From Clostridium estertheticum subsp. estertheticum (GTDB lineage Bacteria; Bacillota; Clostridia; Clostridiales; Clostridiaceae), in assembly GCF_001877035.1 (NCBI RefSeq), contig NZ_CP015756.1, forward strand, positions 2,719,001 to 2,783,000: a stretch of DNA of 64,000 bases, read 5' to 3'. The notes beneath the pieces are model-generated. The model saw only the letters and a program-made list of their open reading frames with translations, made no database searches and was not told the DNA's origin. A program made the position numbers and the translations under genes. Shown piece by piece: positions 26,841 to 35,773 of the stretch; within the stretch, counting starts at the first letter, position 1; the number at the start of each line of letters is the position of its first letter.

Positions 26841-28911
26841 ATGAAAAAGATTTCTCAAAAAATATCCTTAGCAATTATATTTTCGGTGTTGTTAGTATCC
26901 ATATTAATAGGGGCTGCCGGAATTACAAAAAGCAAAACAATTATAACCACAAGTACTGAGAGTAATTTAATAGAAACATCAAGTAAATTAAGTGAAAAAT
27001 TGAATAATACTATTAATATTTTCAAACAAAAATTGAAGATTTGTCTATAACAATAGGTAATGATGTAGATGTTAACCAATTAAAGAATAATCCTAAATAT
27101 GGGGCTGAGTATACAAATAAAATTGTGCCTTTGGTAACTAAATTTGCACAATCAGGTAAAATTAATGTAGATTGTTATGTTACCTTTCTAAATGAATACT
27201 CAAGAAATGGGTTTGTTTTAGGACCATTTCTATTAGACCCAGATGGTAAAGGATTTAAAATGTAAATAATTTGAGTAACAAGATTTCTGATATGGAAGCA
27301 AATAAAAAAGGTAATGATTGGTATTATAAGCCAATTGAACTAAAGAAAGGATTTTGGACAGAACCTTATTCCGATCCAACAACAAAAATTTATATGATTT
27401 CGTATTCCGTTCCAATATTTTCTAATGGCATCATGGTTGGCGTAGCTGGAATGGATATTAAATTTGACACTTTTAAGAATATCGTTAATGCACAAACGGT
27501 GTATAACACAGGGTATGCTTCACTTCTTAATTCTAATTCTGATTTTTTAGTACATCCTACCTTTAAGCCAACAGATAACTTGAAAACTGTTAATAAAGGT
27601 GAATTAAAGGGGTTTGCTTCTTATGTAGATAGTAATAAAACCGGCGTTTACAAGACAACGGTTGGAGGTAAGTCTAAATTTATTGGATTTTCTAAATTAG
27701 TAAATGGAGATACATTATTAGTGTCTGTAGATTCAAAGGAAGTTTTAAAAGACATAAATAGCTTAACTATTTTTATTTTAGTTATTTCTTTAATAGGATT
27801 GATTTTATCAATTTTTGTAGCTTTGTATGTAAGCTCTCGTATTTCTACACCAATAAAAAGGTTAACATATTTGTTTAAGACGGCAGAAACAGGTGATTTA
27901 ACTGTGAAAAGCGATATTAAATCCAATGATGAAGTTGGACAACTTTCAAGTGCCTTTAATGCTATGATAGAGAATACTAAAAAATTAATTATAAATGCTA
28001 AGGAAACCAGTAATCAAGCATTACTAACTTCAAAGGAAGTAGTTGATATGTCCCAGACTGTGCAGAATATAGCAAGTCAAATAGCATTTGCTATTTCTGA
28101 ACTTGCTAAGGGAGCTGTAGAACAAGCTACCCTGGCATCTGATGGCAACTATAAAACAGTAAGTATTGTTGATGGACTAGATAAAGTTGTTAGTGATATT
28201 TATGACGTTGAAAAGTTAGTAGACACATCAAAAATCTGTTTAGAAATTGGTAGCAAATCCGTTATGAATCAACAATCACAGATGGAAGAAAGTAAGTTTG
28301 TTAAGAAAAATGTAGTTGATGCAGTTATTGATCTTTCGAACAAATCTAAGGAAATTGAAGATATACTACAGTTTATAGCGTCTATATCAACACAAACAAA
28401 CTTACTTGCTTTAAATGCAGCAATAGAGGCAGCACGTGCAGGTGAAGCCGGTAAAGGATTCTCAGTAGTAGCCGATGAAATTAGAAAGCTAGCTGAGCAG
28501 ACTTCAAGTTCTGTAACTAAAATAGATGGTATGGTAAAGGATGTACAAATAGGAGTACAAACTGCCGTATCAGAAATGAAAAAAGATGAGGCAGTTGTTA
28601 AAAATCAGGACAGTGCATTATTATCAACAATAGAATCTTTTAAAGAAATTACTAAAACGGTAGAAGGTATAGCAACCAGCATTAAGAATATTGTAAATGT
28701 ATCTACGATATTAAATAAAAGCGTTATAGATACTGGGGACAGTATAAGTAATATTGCTGCTATCTCCGAAGAAACCGCTGCCGGAACAGAAGAGATAGAT
28801 GCATCAAATCAAGAACAATTGACAATTGTAAATAATCTAGCTAATGAAATGATAAAATTAACTGAATGTTCTATGTTGCTTCAAAAAAGTATTAAAGAAT
28901 TTATTGTATAA
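26841..28911 (+). pseudogene. Methyl-accepting chemotaxis protein, two frameshifts
   Basis: A receptor of about 690 residues once the frame is restored. The start has AAGGAGG upstream. It shows an N-terminal transmembrane helix, an extracellular Cache-type sensor ([20 protein letters not shown]), a second transmembrane helix (about base 27770-27830), a HAMP domain and the cytoplasmic signalling hairpin ([19 protein letters not shown]). Two single-base losses break it: in the A5 run at 27028-27032 and the A4 run at 27257-27260. Adding one A at each restores KQKIEDLS and KGFKNVNN. It is either a pseudogene, a phase-variable gene or a sequencing artefact. Confidence 0.85.
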
Positions 28912-29107
28912 AGAAAAACTTCCACAAGCTGAACAAATGACTAAAACTTATAAATAGAAGCAAAGAGCTCCTAAAAGTACTCAGTCTGATTTCTAAAATT
29001 AGAGAGTAAATAATTTTAATATAATAAAGTTTTATAGTGAATGCTCCTTCAATTTATTGGTATTGCATTAAAGAGAAAAAGCATATAATATAACGAAAAA
29101 TAAAATG

Positions 29108-29189
29108 GACCCTATAAGGTAGACAGTTAAAAAAAGAGACCTACTTGTCTCAAATAAATTAACTGACTCTATTTTATAGGGTCTTTTTT
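29108..29189. repeat. Nested palindromic element / terminator
   Basis: Three nested inverted repeats share one centre: GACCCTATAA (29108-29117) with 29174-29183, CAGTTAA (29124-29130) with TTAACTG (29159-29165), and GAGAC (29136-29140) with GTCTC (29147-29151). A T6 run follows on the plus strand. It can terminate transcription, and its size and nested ends also resemble a small non-autonomous insertion. The rest of 28912-29397 shows no gene. Confidence 0.55.
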
Positions 29190-29397
29190 GTTATACTTAG
29201 GGACTATCAAAAAATAAACTGGTCAAGTTTGAAAGAAATATTGCTGTTTTTATTTGAATTCCATGGACCACGCTGTTCAATCTCGAAGAATTTTTAATAA
29301 TTTCAGAAACTTTATTAGTTATTAAACTTTTATCATATTGATTCAATTTAGCTTGTTTGGGGCTAAAGATAAAATTATTTATATTACATTGAATATT

Positions 29398-29763
29398 TTA
29401 AAATATGGTTGCTTTAAAGCATAATATCCCATTACTAAAACCCTTAATAAGATTTTCTTCTTGTTTTAAATAAATTGGTTTATCACCATAAACAGGATAA
29501 ATATATTTCACCTCTATTTATTTGTTTTAGTTGTGTTACAAAGTTGTTTTAAAATAAATAGCTCTTGTACAACAGGATTATCAGAAAGATGAATAGAATT
29601 TGTATCTCCTGTTAGATGACTAAAATCCGCAATTTCTTCTTTTGAAAAATTATGCCATAGAGTCTCTTTCTCTTGAATCGTTTCTGTTTGAACAGGTTCT
29701 TTAACAGTTACATTCATCATTAAATATACAGTTAATGTTTCCGCAATTTCCTTTTCTATATAT
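29398..29763 (-). pseudogene. Truncated, frameshifted copy of the MaoC-like gene
   Basis: Nearly identical to 24208-24570, including about 30 bases beyond the stop codon. One T is missing near 29517 (TCTATTTATTTG against TCTATTTTATTTG), which shifts the frame, and homology ends near 29763, so the N-terminal third is gone. The remaining 92-codon open stretch (29514-29792) is not expected to give a working protein. Confidence 0.75.
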
Positions 29764-29768
29764 CCAAA

Positions 29769-29790
29769 GAGCCTGTATATGACCAGGCTC
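29769..29790 (-). terminator. Hairpin after the PRC-barrel gene
   Basis: GAGCCTG and CAGGCTC pair (7 bp) with an 8-base loop and a short T run on the minus strand, about 30 bases after the PRC-barrel stop. Confidence 0.5.
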
Positions 29791-29818
29791 ATCCAAACTC
29801 ATCTATACAAAATTCATA

Positions 29819-30607
29819 TTAAAGTGGGGAATGTTTCTTGAAATTCTCTTTATCAATCCAGTATCCCTGTTGATTATAATGTCGATGCAGTTTGCTTTCA
29901 TAGTCTCGTGTTATCAGAGACTCCTCAGTATATTCCGGTGACAGCTTGATTGTCTCACGAAGAAGGTTGACAAATACTTTAGATTCTTTCCAACTAATAC
30001 GCTCTATCCATTTCGGAGAAACCAGAATCTTTTTCCCCGGCCACCAGTTCATTGTAGCAATAACTAAATAGCGAATTTCCAATGTCTCATGATCAATGAT
30101 AAAATCTTCAACGTGTCCAATTTCGCCGTCTGTAGCTTGAATGGTGTAGCCACTTACCTCATAAGTGCTACGTAAATGGGTATCCCAATCTTTATTGCCT
30201 TGAGTTGGTTCCATCAATTTTTCTTGATTTTGACCACACAAAATGGAAGGAGAAAGCCCACCCGTTACCCCCATGTTTGGGTCACCCCAATATACGGGCC
30301 ATTCATAATATGTATTGTACTCTTCTTCATATTGTCGTGATATGGGTTTGTCACTGGCCAAAGAAGGACTATTTTCAATCTGATTTTTGGTCAAATTAAT
30401 GACTATATATTGGTCTTGTTTATTTACGCCGTCCAACGCATACGGTGATATTAACACCTGTCTGCCAACTAACCAGTTTCCTGTGTCAGCAATCAAATAT
30501 CGAATTGTCCAGTTTTGGTCATCAAAATAAAATTCTTTGACCTTACCTATTTCTCCATCGATACATTGCAACTTGTAGCCTTTTAGTGTTTTGACCTTGT
30601 TTAACAT
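29819..30607 (-). CDS. Two-domain PRC-barrel protein
   Basis: A 262-residue cytoplasmic protein with two PRC-barrel domains (residues about 1-75 and 150-225). Each starts with the same pattern, GYKLQCIDGEIGKVKEFYFDD and GYTIQATDGEIGHVEDFIID, and continues IRYLVIATMNW-type strands ending in V/ISPxWI. A basic linker and a charged C-terminal tail follow. PRC barrels of this kind occur in stress-induced proteins; the ligand is unknown. AAAGGAGAA precedes the start. It is grouped with small membrane and coiled-coil proteins that look like an envelope-stress set, and a decayed partial copy lies at 35275-35556. Confidence 0.85.
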   Translation of the reverse strand: MLNKVKTLKGYKLQCIDGEIGKVKEFYFDDQNWTIRYLIADTGNWLVGRQVLISPYALDGVNKQDQYIVINLTKNQIENSPSLASDKPISRQYEEEYNTYYEWPVYWGDPNMGVTGGLSPSILCGQNQEKLMEPTQGNKDWDTHLRSTYEVSGYTIQATDGEIGHVEDFIIDHETLEIRYLVIATMNWWPGKKILVSPKWIERISWKESKVFVNLLRETIKLSPEYTEESLITRDYESKLHRHYNQQGYWIDKENFKKHSPL

Positions 30608-30694
30608 AATAATTCTCCTTTCTTCTTTCAGTCTTTTATGAAAAGATTCTGTATTATATTTAAATGTAGTTTTTATGAATTACTTTTAATTTTA

Positions 30695-30760
30695 CTAAAT
30701 AATGCCAAATATTTTAAGTATTACAATTATAACAACCACGCCGCCAATTATTGCTAGCAT
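30695..30760 (-). CDS. 21-residue hydrophobic membrane peptide
   Basis: A short open frame (sequence MLAIIGGVVVIIVILKIFGI plus one Ile) with AAGGAGTG at ideal distance. It forms a single transmembrane helix. A second, frameshifted copy with the same leader (AAGGAGTGTGAATTATATG) lies at 31542-31605, which argues that this was once a real gene unit. Function unknown. Confidence 0.55.
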   Translation of the reverse strand: MLAIIGGVVVIIVILKIFGII

Positions 30761-30851
30761 ATAATTCACACTCCTTTTTATCCTTAAATTATAGAATATT
30801 TATATTTTGTTTCAAGACTACAAAATGTTATTTATAATAAAACCACAATCA

Positions 30852-31139
30852 TTATTTAAAATGCATTGTTACTTTGTCAAAAGATTCCTTAAGATCATTC
30901 CAAGCATTTTCAGTTCCTTCTTTTATATCTTTCCAAGAACTTTCACTAGATTTTCTAAGTTGTTCATATTTTTCCTTCAAATCATCCCTCTTACTCTCAA
31001 GCTTCTCCACTTGGTTAAGATATTCCAATTTCATATCAGCATGAACCTCTTTAGATTTGCCACGCATTACCGCTAGCTTGGCATTGTACTGGTCTATCTG
31101 AGCATTAATTTTTTCTAAATACATATCTCGTTTTTCCAT
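30852..31139 (-). CDS. Coiled-coil stress-type protein (sll1863-like)
   Basis: A 95-residue, highly charged, all-helical protein without signal peptide or membrane helix. Heptad-like spacing runs through most of it (YLEKINAQIDQYNAKLAVMR, then LNQVEKLESKRDDLKEKYEQL), ending with SSWKDIKEGTENAWNDLKES. This is the pattern of the sll1863 stress-response family. AGGAGGATA lies upstream of the ATG. Its neighbours (PRC-barrel, lmo0937-type protein and small peptides) are commonly found together in stress-induced loci. The role is inferred from that company. Confidence 0.65.
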   Translation of the reverse strand: MEKRDMYLEKINAQIDQYNAKLAVMRGKSKEVHADMKLEYLNQVEKLESKRDDLKEKYEQLRKSSESSWKDIKEGTENAWNDLKESFDKVTMHFK

Positions 31140-31359
31140 CTTTGATATATCCTCCTCGTCTAACTATTATTAATAAGTGCATCTTCCATTTTGTAAACTG
31201 CACGATTTCTGGATTTTTTACGATATTATCACATAAAAGTAGCCATTCAAAATTAGAATTATAAGGATGAAATGCATACTTTCTTTGATAAAGAAACCAA
31301 ATTTAACTTCTATGTTCCTGTATTAGATAAGATTTAATTTACTATTTATTAAATTCTTG

Positions 31360-31509
31360 CTATAATTTTCTTACACCAATGAAGTCAAAAACAAATAGTA
31401 TAACAGCTATAACAATAATTATGTGTATCAGACCTCCACCAATCTGAAGAACAAATCCCAATAACCATACTATTATCAATACTCCTATAATCCATCGTAA
31501 AAATGACAT
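31360..31509 (-). CDS. lmo0937-family small membrane protein
   Basis: A 49-residue protein with two transmembrane helices (WIIGVLIIVWLLGFVLQIGG and IHIIIVIAVILFVFDFI) and a short basic tail GVRKL. This matches the lmo0937 family in length and pattern (LRWIIG, then GGGLIH). AAGGAGGTGA lies at ideal distance. Members are widespread in Firmicutes next to stress genes; no molecular function is known. Confidence 0.8.
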   Translation of the reverse strand: MSFLRWIIGVLIIVWLLGFVLQIGGGLIHIIIVIAVILFVFDFIGVRKL

Positions 31510-31541
31510 ATAAATCACCTCCTTCATTTGTTAATTAATAA

Positions 31542-31605
31542 AATATTATATAGAATGCCCTAAGTATTATAAGTAATACAACCACACCACCAATTAATGT
31601 AGCAT
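31542..31605 (-). pseudogene. Frameshifted copy of the 21-residue membrane peptide
   Basis: The leader is the same as that of the 30760 gene, but after ATG CTA the reading frame meets TAA. One base fewer than in the intact copy accounts for this; in the shifted frame LIGGVVVLLIILRAFYIIFY is still readable. Confidence 0.5.
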
Positions 31606-31650
31606 ATAATTCACACTCCTTTAAGAAACTTTATCTTATCTATATTAATT

Positions 31651-32805
31651 TTACAATTTACTTACTACCTTTAAATCCGCTTTAATTTCACGGCCCTTTT
31701 CTATAACAATAATATCTCGACCATTGCCAATATATGAGTTACGTCTTATAACAACATCGCTTCCTATAATCGCTTTATCTATAACCACATTATTTCCTAT
31801 TTTAGTATTAGGCAAAATAACTGAATTAGATATCTTAGATCCTTTTCCAACATGTACATCTTGAAAAAGAACACAATTATTTACTTCACCAAGTACTGTA
31901 CATCCCTCATTAAGCATTGCATTATTTATAATTGCATCAGGTCCTATATATTGCGGTGGAAGCATTGGATTCACTGTATATATTCTCCATTTATCGTCAT
32001 TTATATTGAGTTCATTATCATCAGATAATAAATCCATATTAGCCGACCAAAAACTTTCAATAGTACCAACATCTCTCCAATATCCTTTGAAATGATATGC
32101 AAACAACTTCTGTTCATTGTTTAGCATCTTTGTTATTATATTTTTTCCAAAGTCATGACTTGATATTTCATCCTGGCTATCCTCTTTTAATAGTTGTCTA
32201 AGTGCCGACCAACTAAAAATATAAACCCCCATAGAAGCTAAATTACTTTTTGGTTGTTCTGGTTTTTCTTCAAACTCATAAATGCTATCATCTTCACTAG
32301 TATTCATTATTCCAAATCTACTACATTGATCATGCGGAACTTCTATTACCGATATAGTAACATCTGCACCTTTTTCCTTATGGTAATCTAGCATCTTTGA
32401 ATAGTCCATTTTATAAATATGATCTCCTGATAAAATAAGAACATATTCTGGGTCAAAACTATCAATATAATTTGTATTTTGGAATATAGCATCAGCTGTT
32501 CCCTTATACCAATTCCCACCATCTTCACTTTGATAAGGCGGAAGAAGACTTACACCTCCATTTCTCCTATCTAAATCCCAAGGAGCCCCTATTCCTATAT
32601 GAGAGTTCAGTGCCAATGGTTGGTATTGAGTGAGAACCCCTACTGTGTCAATATCAGAATTAGAACAATTACTTAAAGAAAAATCTATAATTCTATACTT
32701 CCCTCCAAAAGGTACTGCAGGTTTTGCTGTCAATTTAGTTAATTGTTTTAATCTTGATCCTTGACCCCCTGCCAGTATCATAGCTATCATTTCTTTCTTT
32801 AACAT
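31651..32805 (-). CDS. glgC: Glucose-1-phosphate adenylyltransferase
   Basis: A 384-residue ADP-glucose pyrophosphorylase, the committed step of glycogen synthesis (glucose-1-phosphate plus ATP). Nucleotide-binding [16 protein letters not shown], the [15 protein letters not shown] block, the catalytic [11 protein letters not shown] and a C-terminal left-handed beta-helix ([18 protein letters not shown]) are all present. AAAAAGGAG lies upstream, inside the end of the preceding 89-aa gene, which it overlaps by 7 bases. glgD and glgA are not seen here, so the pathway is incomplete within the window. Co-location with a cytoplasmic alpha-amylase suggests a reserve-polysaccharide unit. Confidence 0.93.
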   Translation of the reverse strand: MLKKEMIAMILAGGQGSRLKQLTKLTAKPAVPFGGKYRIIDFSLSNCSNSDIDTVGVLTQYQPLALNSHIGIGAPWDLDRRNGGVSLLPPYQSEDGGNWYKGTADAIFQNTNYIDSFDPEYVLILSGDHIYKMDYSKMLDYHKEKGADVTISVIEVPHDQCSRFGIMNTSEDDSIYEFEEKPEQPKSNLASMGVYIFSWSALRQLLKEDSQDEISSHDFGKNIITKMLNNEQKLFAYHFKGYWRDVGTIESFWSANMDLLSDDNELNINDDKWRIYTVNPMLPPQYIGPDAIINNAMLNEGCTVLGEVNNCVLFQDVHVGKGSKISNSVILPNTKIGNNVVIDKAIIGSDVVIRRNSYIGNGRDIIVIEKGREIKADLKVVSKL

Positions 32806-33068
32806 GCTAATAATCTCCTTTTTGAGTTATATTCCCCTTTAGCTACAAGGATTCTTAAAGAATTTGTATAATTACTACTGTTGCTATCCAAATATGTTTT
32901 ATATTTATAATCATTCATAATTTCAGAATTTTCAAAGTCCACTTTTTTTGCAGCTTCAGATCTGTGTATGATAGATTTAATTTTATTTGCTTGATCTTGA
33001 GTTATAGTATTACCAGTTACAAGGTTTCCAAAATGTTTCTCCAACCCTTTTTGTATTTTAGTTCCCAT
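32799..33068 (-). CDS. 89-residue protein overlapping glgC
   Basis: Not assigned to a family with confidence. The segment [20 protein letters not shown] resembles the TITQxQAxxI pattern seen in DUF2680-type clostridial proteins; the rest is polar, with no membrane helix. The start at 33068 has TAGGTGAG about 8 bases upstream. It lies between the amylase and glgC, its stop overlapping the glgC start, so glgC is probably translationally coupled to it. A degenerate second copy lies at 37430-37640, where it again adjoins the end of an amylase gene, indicating the arrangement was duplicated as a block. Confidence 0.55.
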   Translation of the reverse strand: MGTKIQKGLEKHFGNLVTGNTITQDQANKIKSIIHRSEAAKKVDFENSEIMNDYKYKTYLDSNSSNYTNSLRILVAKGEYNSKRRLLAC

Positions 33069-33138
33069 TTTTTTATGCTCACCTACCCTAATATACAATT
33101 TAATTACAATGTATATTGTATTAAGAAACCAAGATCTT

Positions 33139-34566
33139 TTAGTTGATACACCATACTGAGTACGAATTCTCGTTAACAGTGAAATCACCATTACCATCTG
33201 CATCTATTTCAATTTCTCCGGAAATGTTACCAGTTACATCTACAAAAACCTTACCTGAAAGCTTTTCTCCAACAAACATCTTCTTAGAACCACCATCATT
33301 TGCATTAGAAATTAGAGCAGCTAGTCCACTTTCTCTTGTCCAACCCACAATATGAGCATCATCAAAATAATCATGCTGATTCCCATAAGCAAACTCTTTC
33401 CTGGCTTTTAATAATTTATCTAATTGATCTTTTAGCGGTGCTATATCATTAGTTGGCATTCCATAATAATCTCCAAAGAAAATACAAGGGATACCTTCTT
33501 GTCTTGTTAAAATGAAAGTATAAGCCTGCAACTTAAATGAATTGTCTACCCAAGATTCAAGTGACTGTCCAGGTTGGGTGTCATGGTTGTCTACAAAAGT
33601 AACTGAATTTTCTGGGTAGCAACTTATTAATGTATTAGACATCAAATCTCTTAAATCATAGTTTTCCTTTTCATTTACAGCTTTTACAAACTTATAGTGA
33701 AGTGGAATATCAAATATATTAAATGTGTGGTCAGTATCTTCAATATATTTTTTTAAAACATCAAGCTCAGTGCTCCAATATTCACCTACTGTAAAAAGTT
33801 CTTTTTTTGCAATGTTTTTTATATCATTTATAAATCTTTTATAAAATTCAAAATCCATATGTTTTACTGCATCCAATCTAAGTCCATCAATTTTCGCAAT
33901 TTCTATATACCATAATGCCCATTTTAAAAGTTCATCATAAACTACAGGTGAACTAACATCTATATCTGTAAGCATAAGATAATCATAGTTCCCATTTTCA
34001 TCATCCACTCCCTCGTCCCAACTCTTACCAAGCCCAGTAAATTGAAATATAGCACTTTCTTTCTTATTTCCATCCCAATCTACCCCATCAAAATGCTTCC
34101 AATCCCATTTAAAGTCAGAGTATTTATTATTCCTTCCAGCGAATGTAAATTTAGTCCATGCTTTAATGTCATATTCATCAGATATCTTCTTGTTTCTATC
34201 TTCTGGATCAACTTTAACTACTTTTACCCATTCAGTACCATCTGCTCCACCCTTATGGTTAAGAACTATATCTGCTAATATTTCAATGCCATTTTTATGA
34301 GCCTCTTCTATTGCATCTATATATTCATCTTTTGTACCGTGTTTAGTTCGCACGCTTCCCTTTTGGTCAAATTCACCAAGATCATATAAGTCGTAAACAG
34401 CATAACCAGTATCGTTACTACCACCTGCACCTTTATATGCTGGTGGTAACCAAAGTGTATTTATACCCGCCTCACTTAAAGCTTTACTTTGATTCTTTAA
34501 AAAATTCCAGTGTCCTCCATCAGATGGTAGATTCCATTCAAAAAATTGCATTATAGTTTTATTCAT
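33139..34566 (-). CDS. Cytoplasmic alpha-amylase (GH13)
   Basis: A 475-residue GH13 alpha-amylase of the bacterial cytosolic (subfamily 5-like) type, with no signal peptide. The TIM barrel shows ADIVLNHKGG (region I), GLRLDAVKH with nucleophile Asp232, VGEYW with acid/base Glu262, and FVDNHD with Asp329. A C-terminal beta domain follows. It would hydrolyse alpha-1,4-glucans in the cytoplasm, plausibly glycogen made through the adjacent glgC. The start is ATG 34566, with AGGAGTG ten bases upstream. It heads the amylase / 89-aa / glgC transcript. Confidence 0.93.
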   Translation of the reverse strand: MNKTIMQFFEWNLPSDGGHWNFLKNQSKALSEAGINTLWLPPAYKGAGGSNDTGYAVYDLYDLGEFDQKGSVRTKHGTKDEYIDAIEEAHKNGIEILADIVLNHKGGADGTEWVKVVKVDPEDRNKKISDEYDIKAWTKFTFAGRNNKYSDFKWDWKHFDGVDWDGNKKESAIFQFTGLGKSWDEGVDDENGNYDYLMLTDIDVSSPVVYDELLKWALWYIEIAKIDGLRLDAVKHMDFEFYKRFINDIKNIAKKELFTVGEYWSTELDVLKKYIEDTDHTFNIFDIPLHYKFVKAVNEKENYDLRDLMSNTLISCYPENSVTFVDNHDTQPGQSLESWVDNSFKLQAYTFILTRQEGIPCIFFGDYYGMPTNDIAPLKDQLDKLLKARKEFAYGNQHDYFDDAHIVGWTRESGLAALISNANDGGSKKMFVGEKLSGKVFVDVTGNISGEIEIDADGNGDFTVNENSYSVWCIN

Positions 34567-34929
34567 ATATGTTATCACTCCTTTTATTATCTTTTAAATA
34601 AATGTAATTATTAACTTACCTGTAACAGTGATAGTGCCTATATTTTCTTACTGATCAATATTTGTAATATCTCATCTCTTTGAACCACCCTATTAAGCTT
34701 TGTTTCCATTGTCGTAAATATTACATGTAGTATATCCTATATTACCTTATAACCCATATAAATCCACTGGGCGTGCATATAATTTACATAGATAATATGT
34801 AAATTGCATGCTATAATTATAACATTACTAAATAACGCTATTAACTATCTTTTGCGACAATATTCGACACTTATTCAGCACAGCTTATTGCATTTTGTCG
34901 TATCTTATGAAATCAAGGAGATGATTATT

Positions 34930-35142
34930 ATGTATAAATTTAAATTTAGACTAAATGAAATAAGAAAATTTAAATGTATTAGTCAAAAGAGATTAGCATA
35001 CTTATCAGAAATATCCCAAAGCCATATTAGTGAGTTAGAAAGAGGTACCCAAAGCCCCACATTAAAAACGGTAGAAAATTTAGCTCATGCACTTAAAACA
35101 CACCCATCCGATTTATTAGAAGTAGAAGACAAAAAGCATTAA
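34930..35142 (+). CDS. XRE-type helix-turn-helix regulator
   Basis: A 70-residue protein consisting only of a Cro/C1-type helix-turn-helix: LNEIRKFKCISQKRLAYLSE, then ISQSHISELERGTQSPTLKT, then VENLAHALKTHPSDLLEV. There is no effector domain. The start at 34930 is set by AAGGAG nine bases upstream. It is divergent from the amylase operon by about 360 bases, so it may regulate that operon or itself. A decayed copy without start codon and with an internal stop lies at 37760-37925. Confidence 0.9.
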   Translation: MYKFKFRLNEIRKFKCISQKRLAYLSEISQSHISELERGTQSPTLKTVENLAHALKTHPSDLLEVEDKKH

Positions 35143-35174
35143 TATGATTAGGTTCAACACTACAAATAATTAAA

Positions 35175-35226
35175 ATAGAGTAATAAGAGTATATATAAAA
35201 ATTTATATATACTCTTATTACTCTAT
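35175..35226. repeat. 52-bp palindrome with 25-bp arms
   Basis: Arms 35175-35199 and 35202-35226 pair perfectly around two unpaired bases, from ATAGAGTAATAAGAG outwards-in. It lies 33 bases after the XRE gene. It may act as a terminator in both directions, although no T run follows; the length is far beyond a normal terminator stem. Confidence 0.7.
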
Positions 35227-35274
35227 CTAAATATTAAATTTTATATCCTTTCTCCTTTCACTAAAATTTAAGTA

Positions 35275-35556
35275 GTGGGAATGTTTCTTGAAATTCTATT
35301 CATCAATCCAGTATCCCTGTTGATCATAATGTTGATACAGCTTGCTTTCATAGTCTCGTGTTATCAGAGACTCCTCAGTATATTCCGGCGACTGCTTGAT
35401 TGTCTCACGAAGAAGGTTGACAAGTACTTTAGATTCATTCCAACTAACATGCTCTATCCATTTCGGTGAAATTAGATTTTTTTTCCCGGCCACCAGTTCA
35501 TTGTAGCAATAACTAAATAGCGAATTTCCAATGTCTCATGATCAATGATAAAATCT
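35275..35556 (-). pseudogene. Truncated copy of the PRC-barrel gene
   Basis: Closely similar to 29824-30108, covering the last 80 or so codons of the PRC-barrel gene. One base is missing in the T run near 35477-35484, which shifts the frame, and homology stops abruptly near 35556. The open part (35296-35493) encodes only the C-terminal half of the second PRC domain. Confidence 0.75.
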
Positions 35557-35773
35557 TACTTTCCCGTAAATTAATAAGTCAATAATTATGCAATGGTTTT
35601 AAAGAAAAATCTGGTCAATTTTAGAAAGCGTATGCTCCTTCAATTATCATATATATATCATGCTTACAATGTTTGAATACGTATTTTTTTTTGAATAATA
35701 CTAAAACATTGGGTTATCTACATTGTTAAGCATTCAGCTAAGCAATTATGCTTAAGTATCTTGTTCTATTTTT

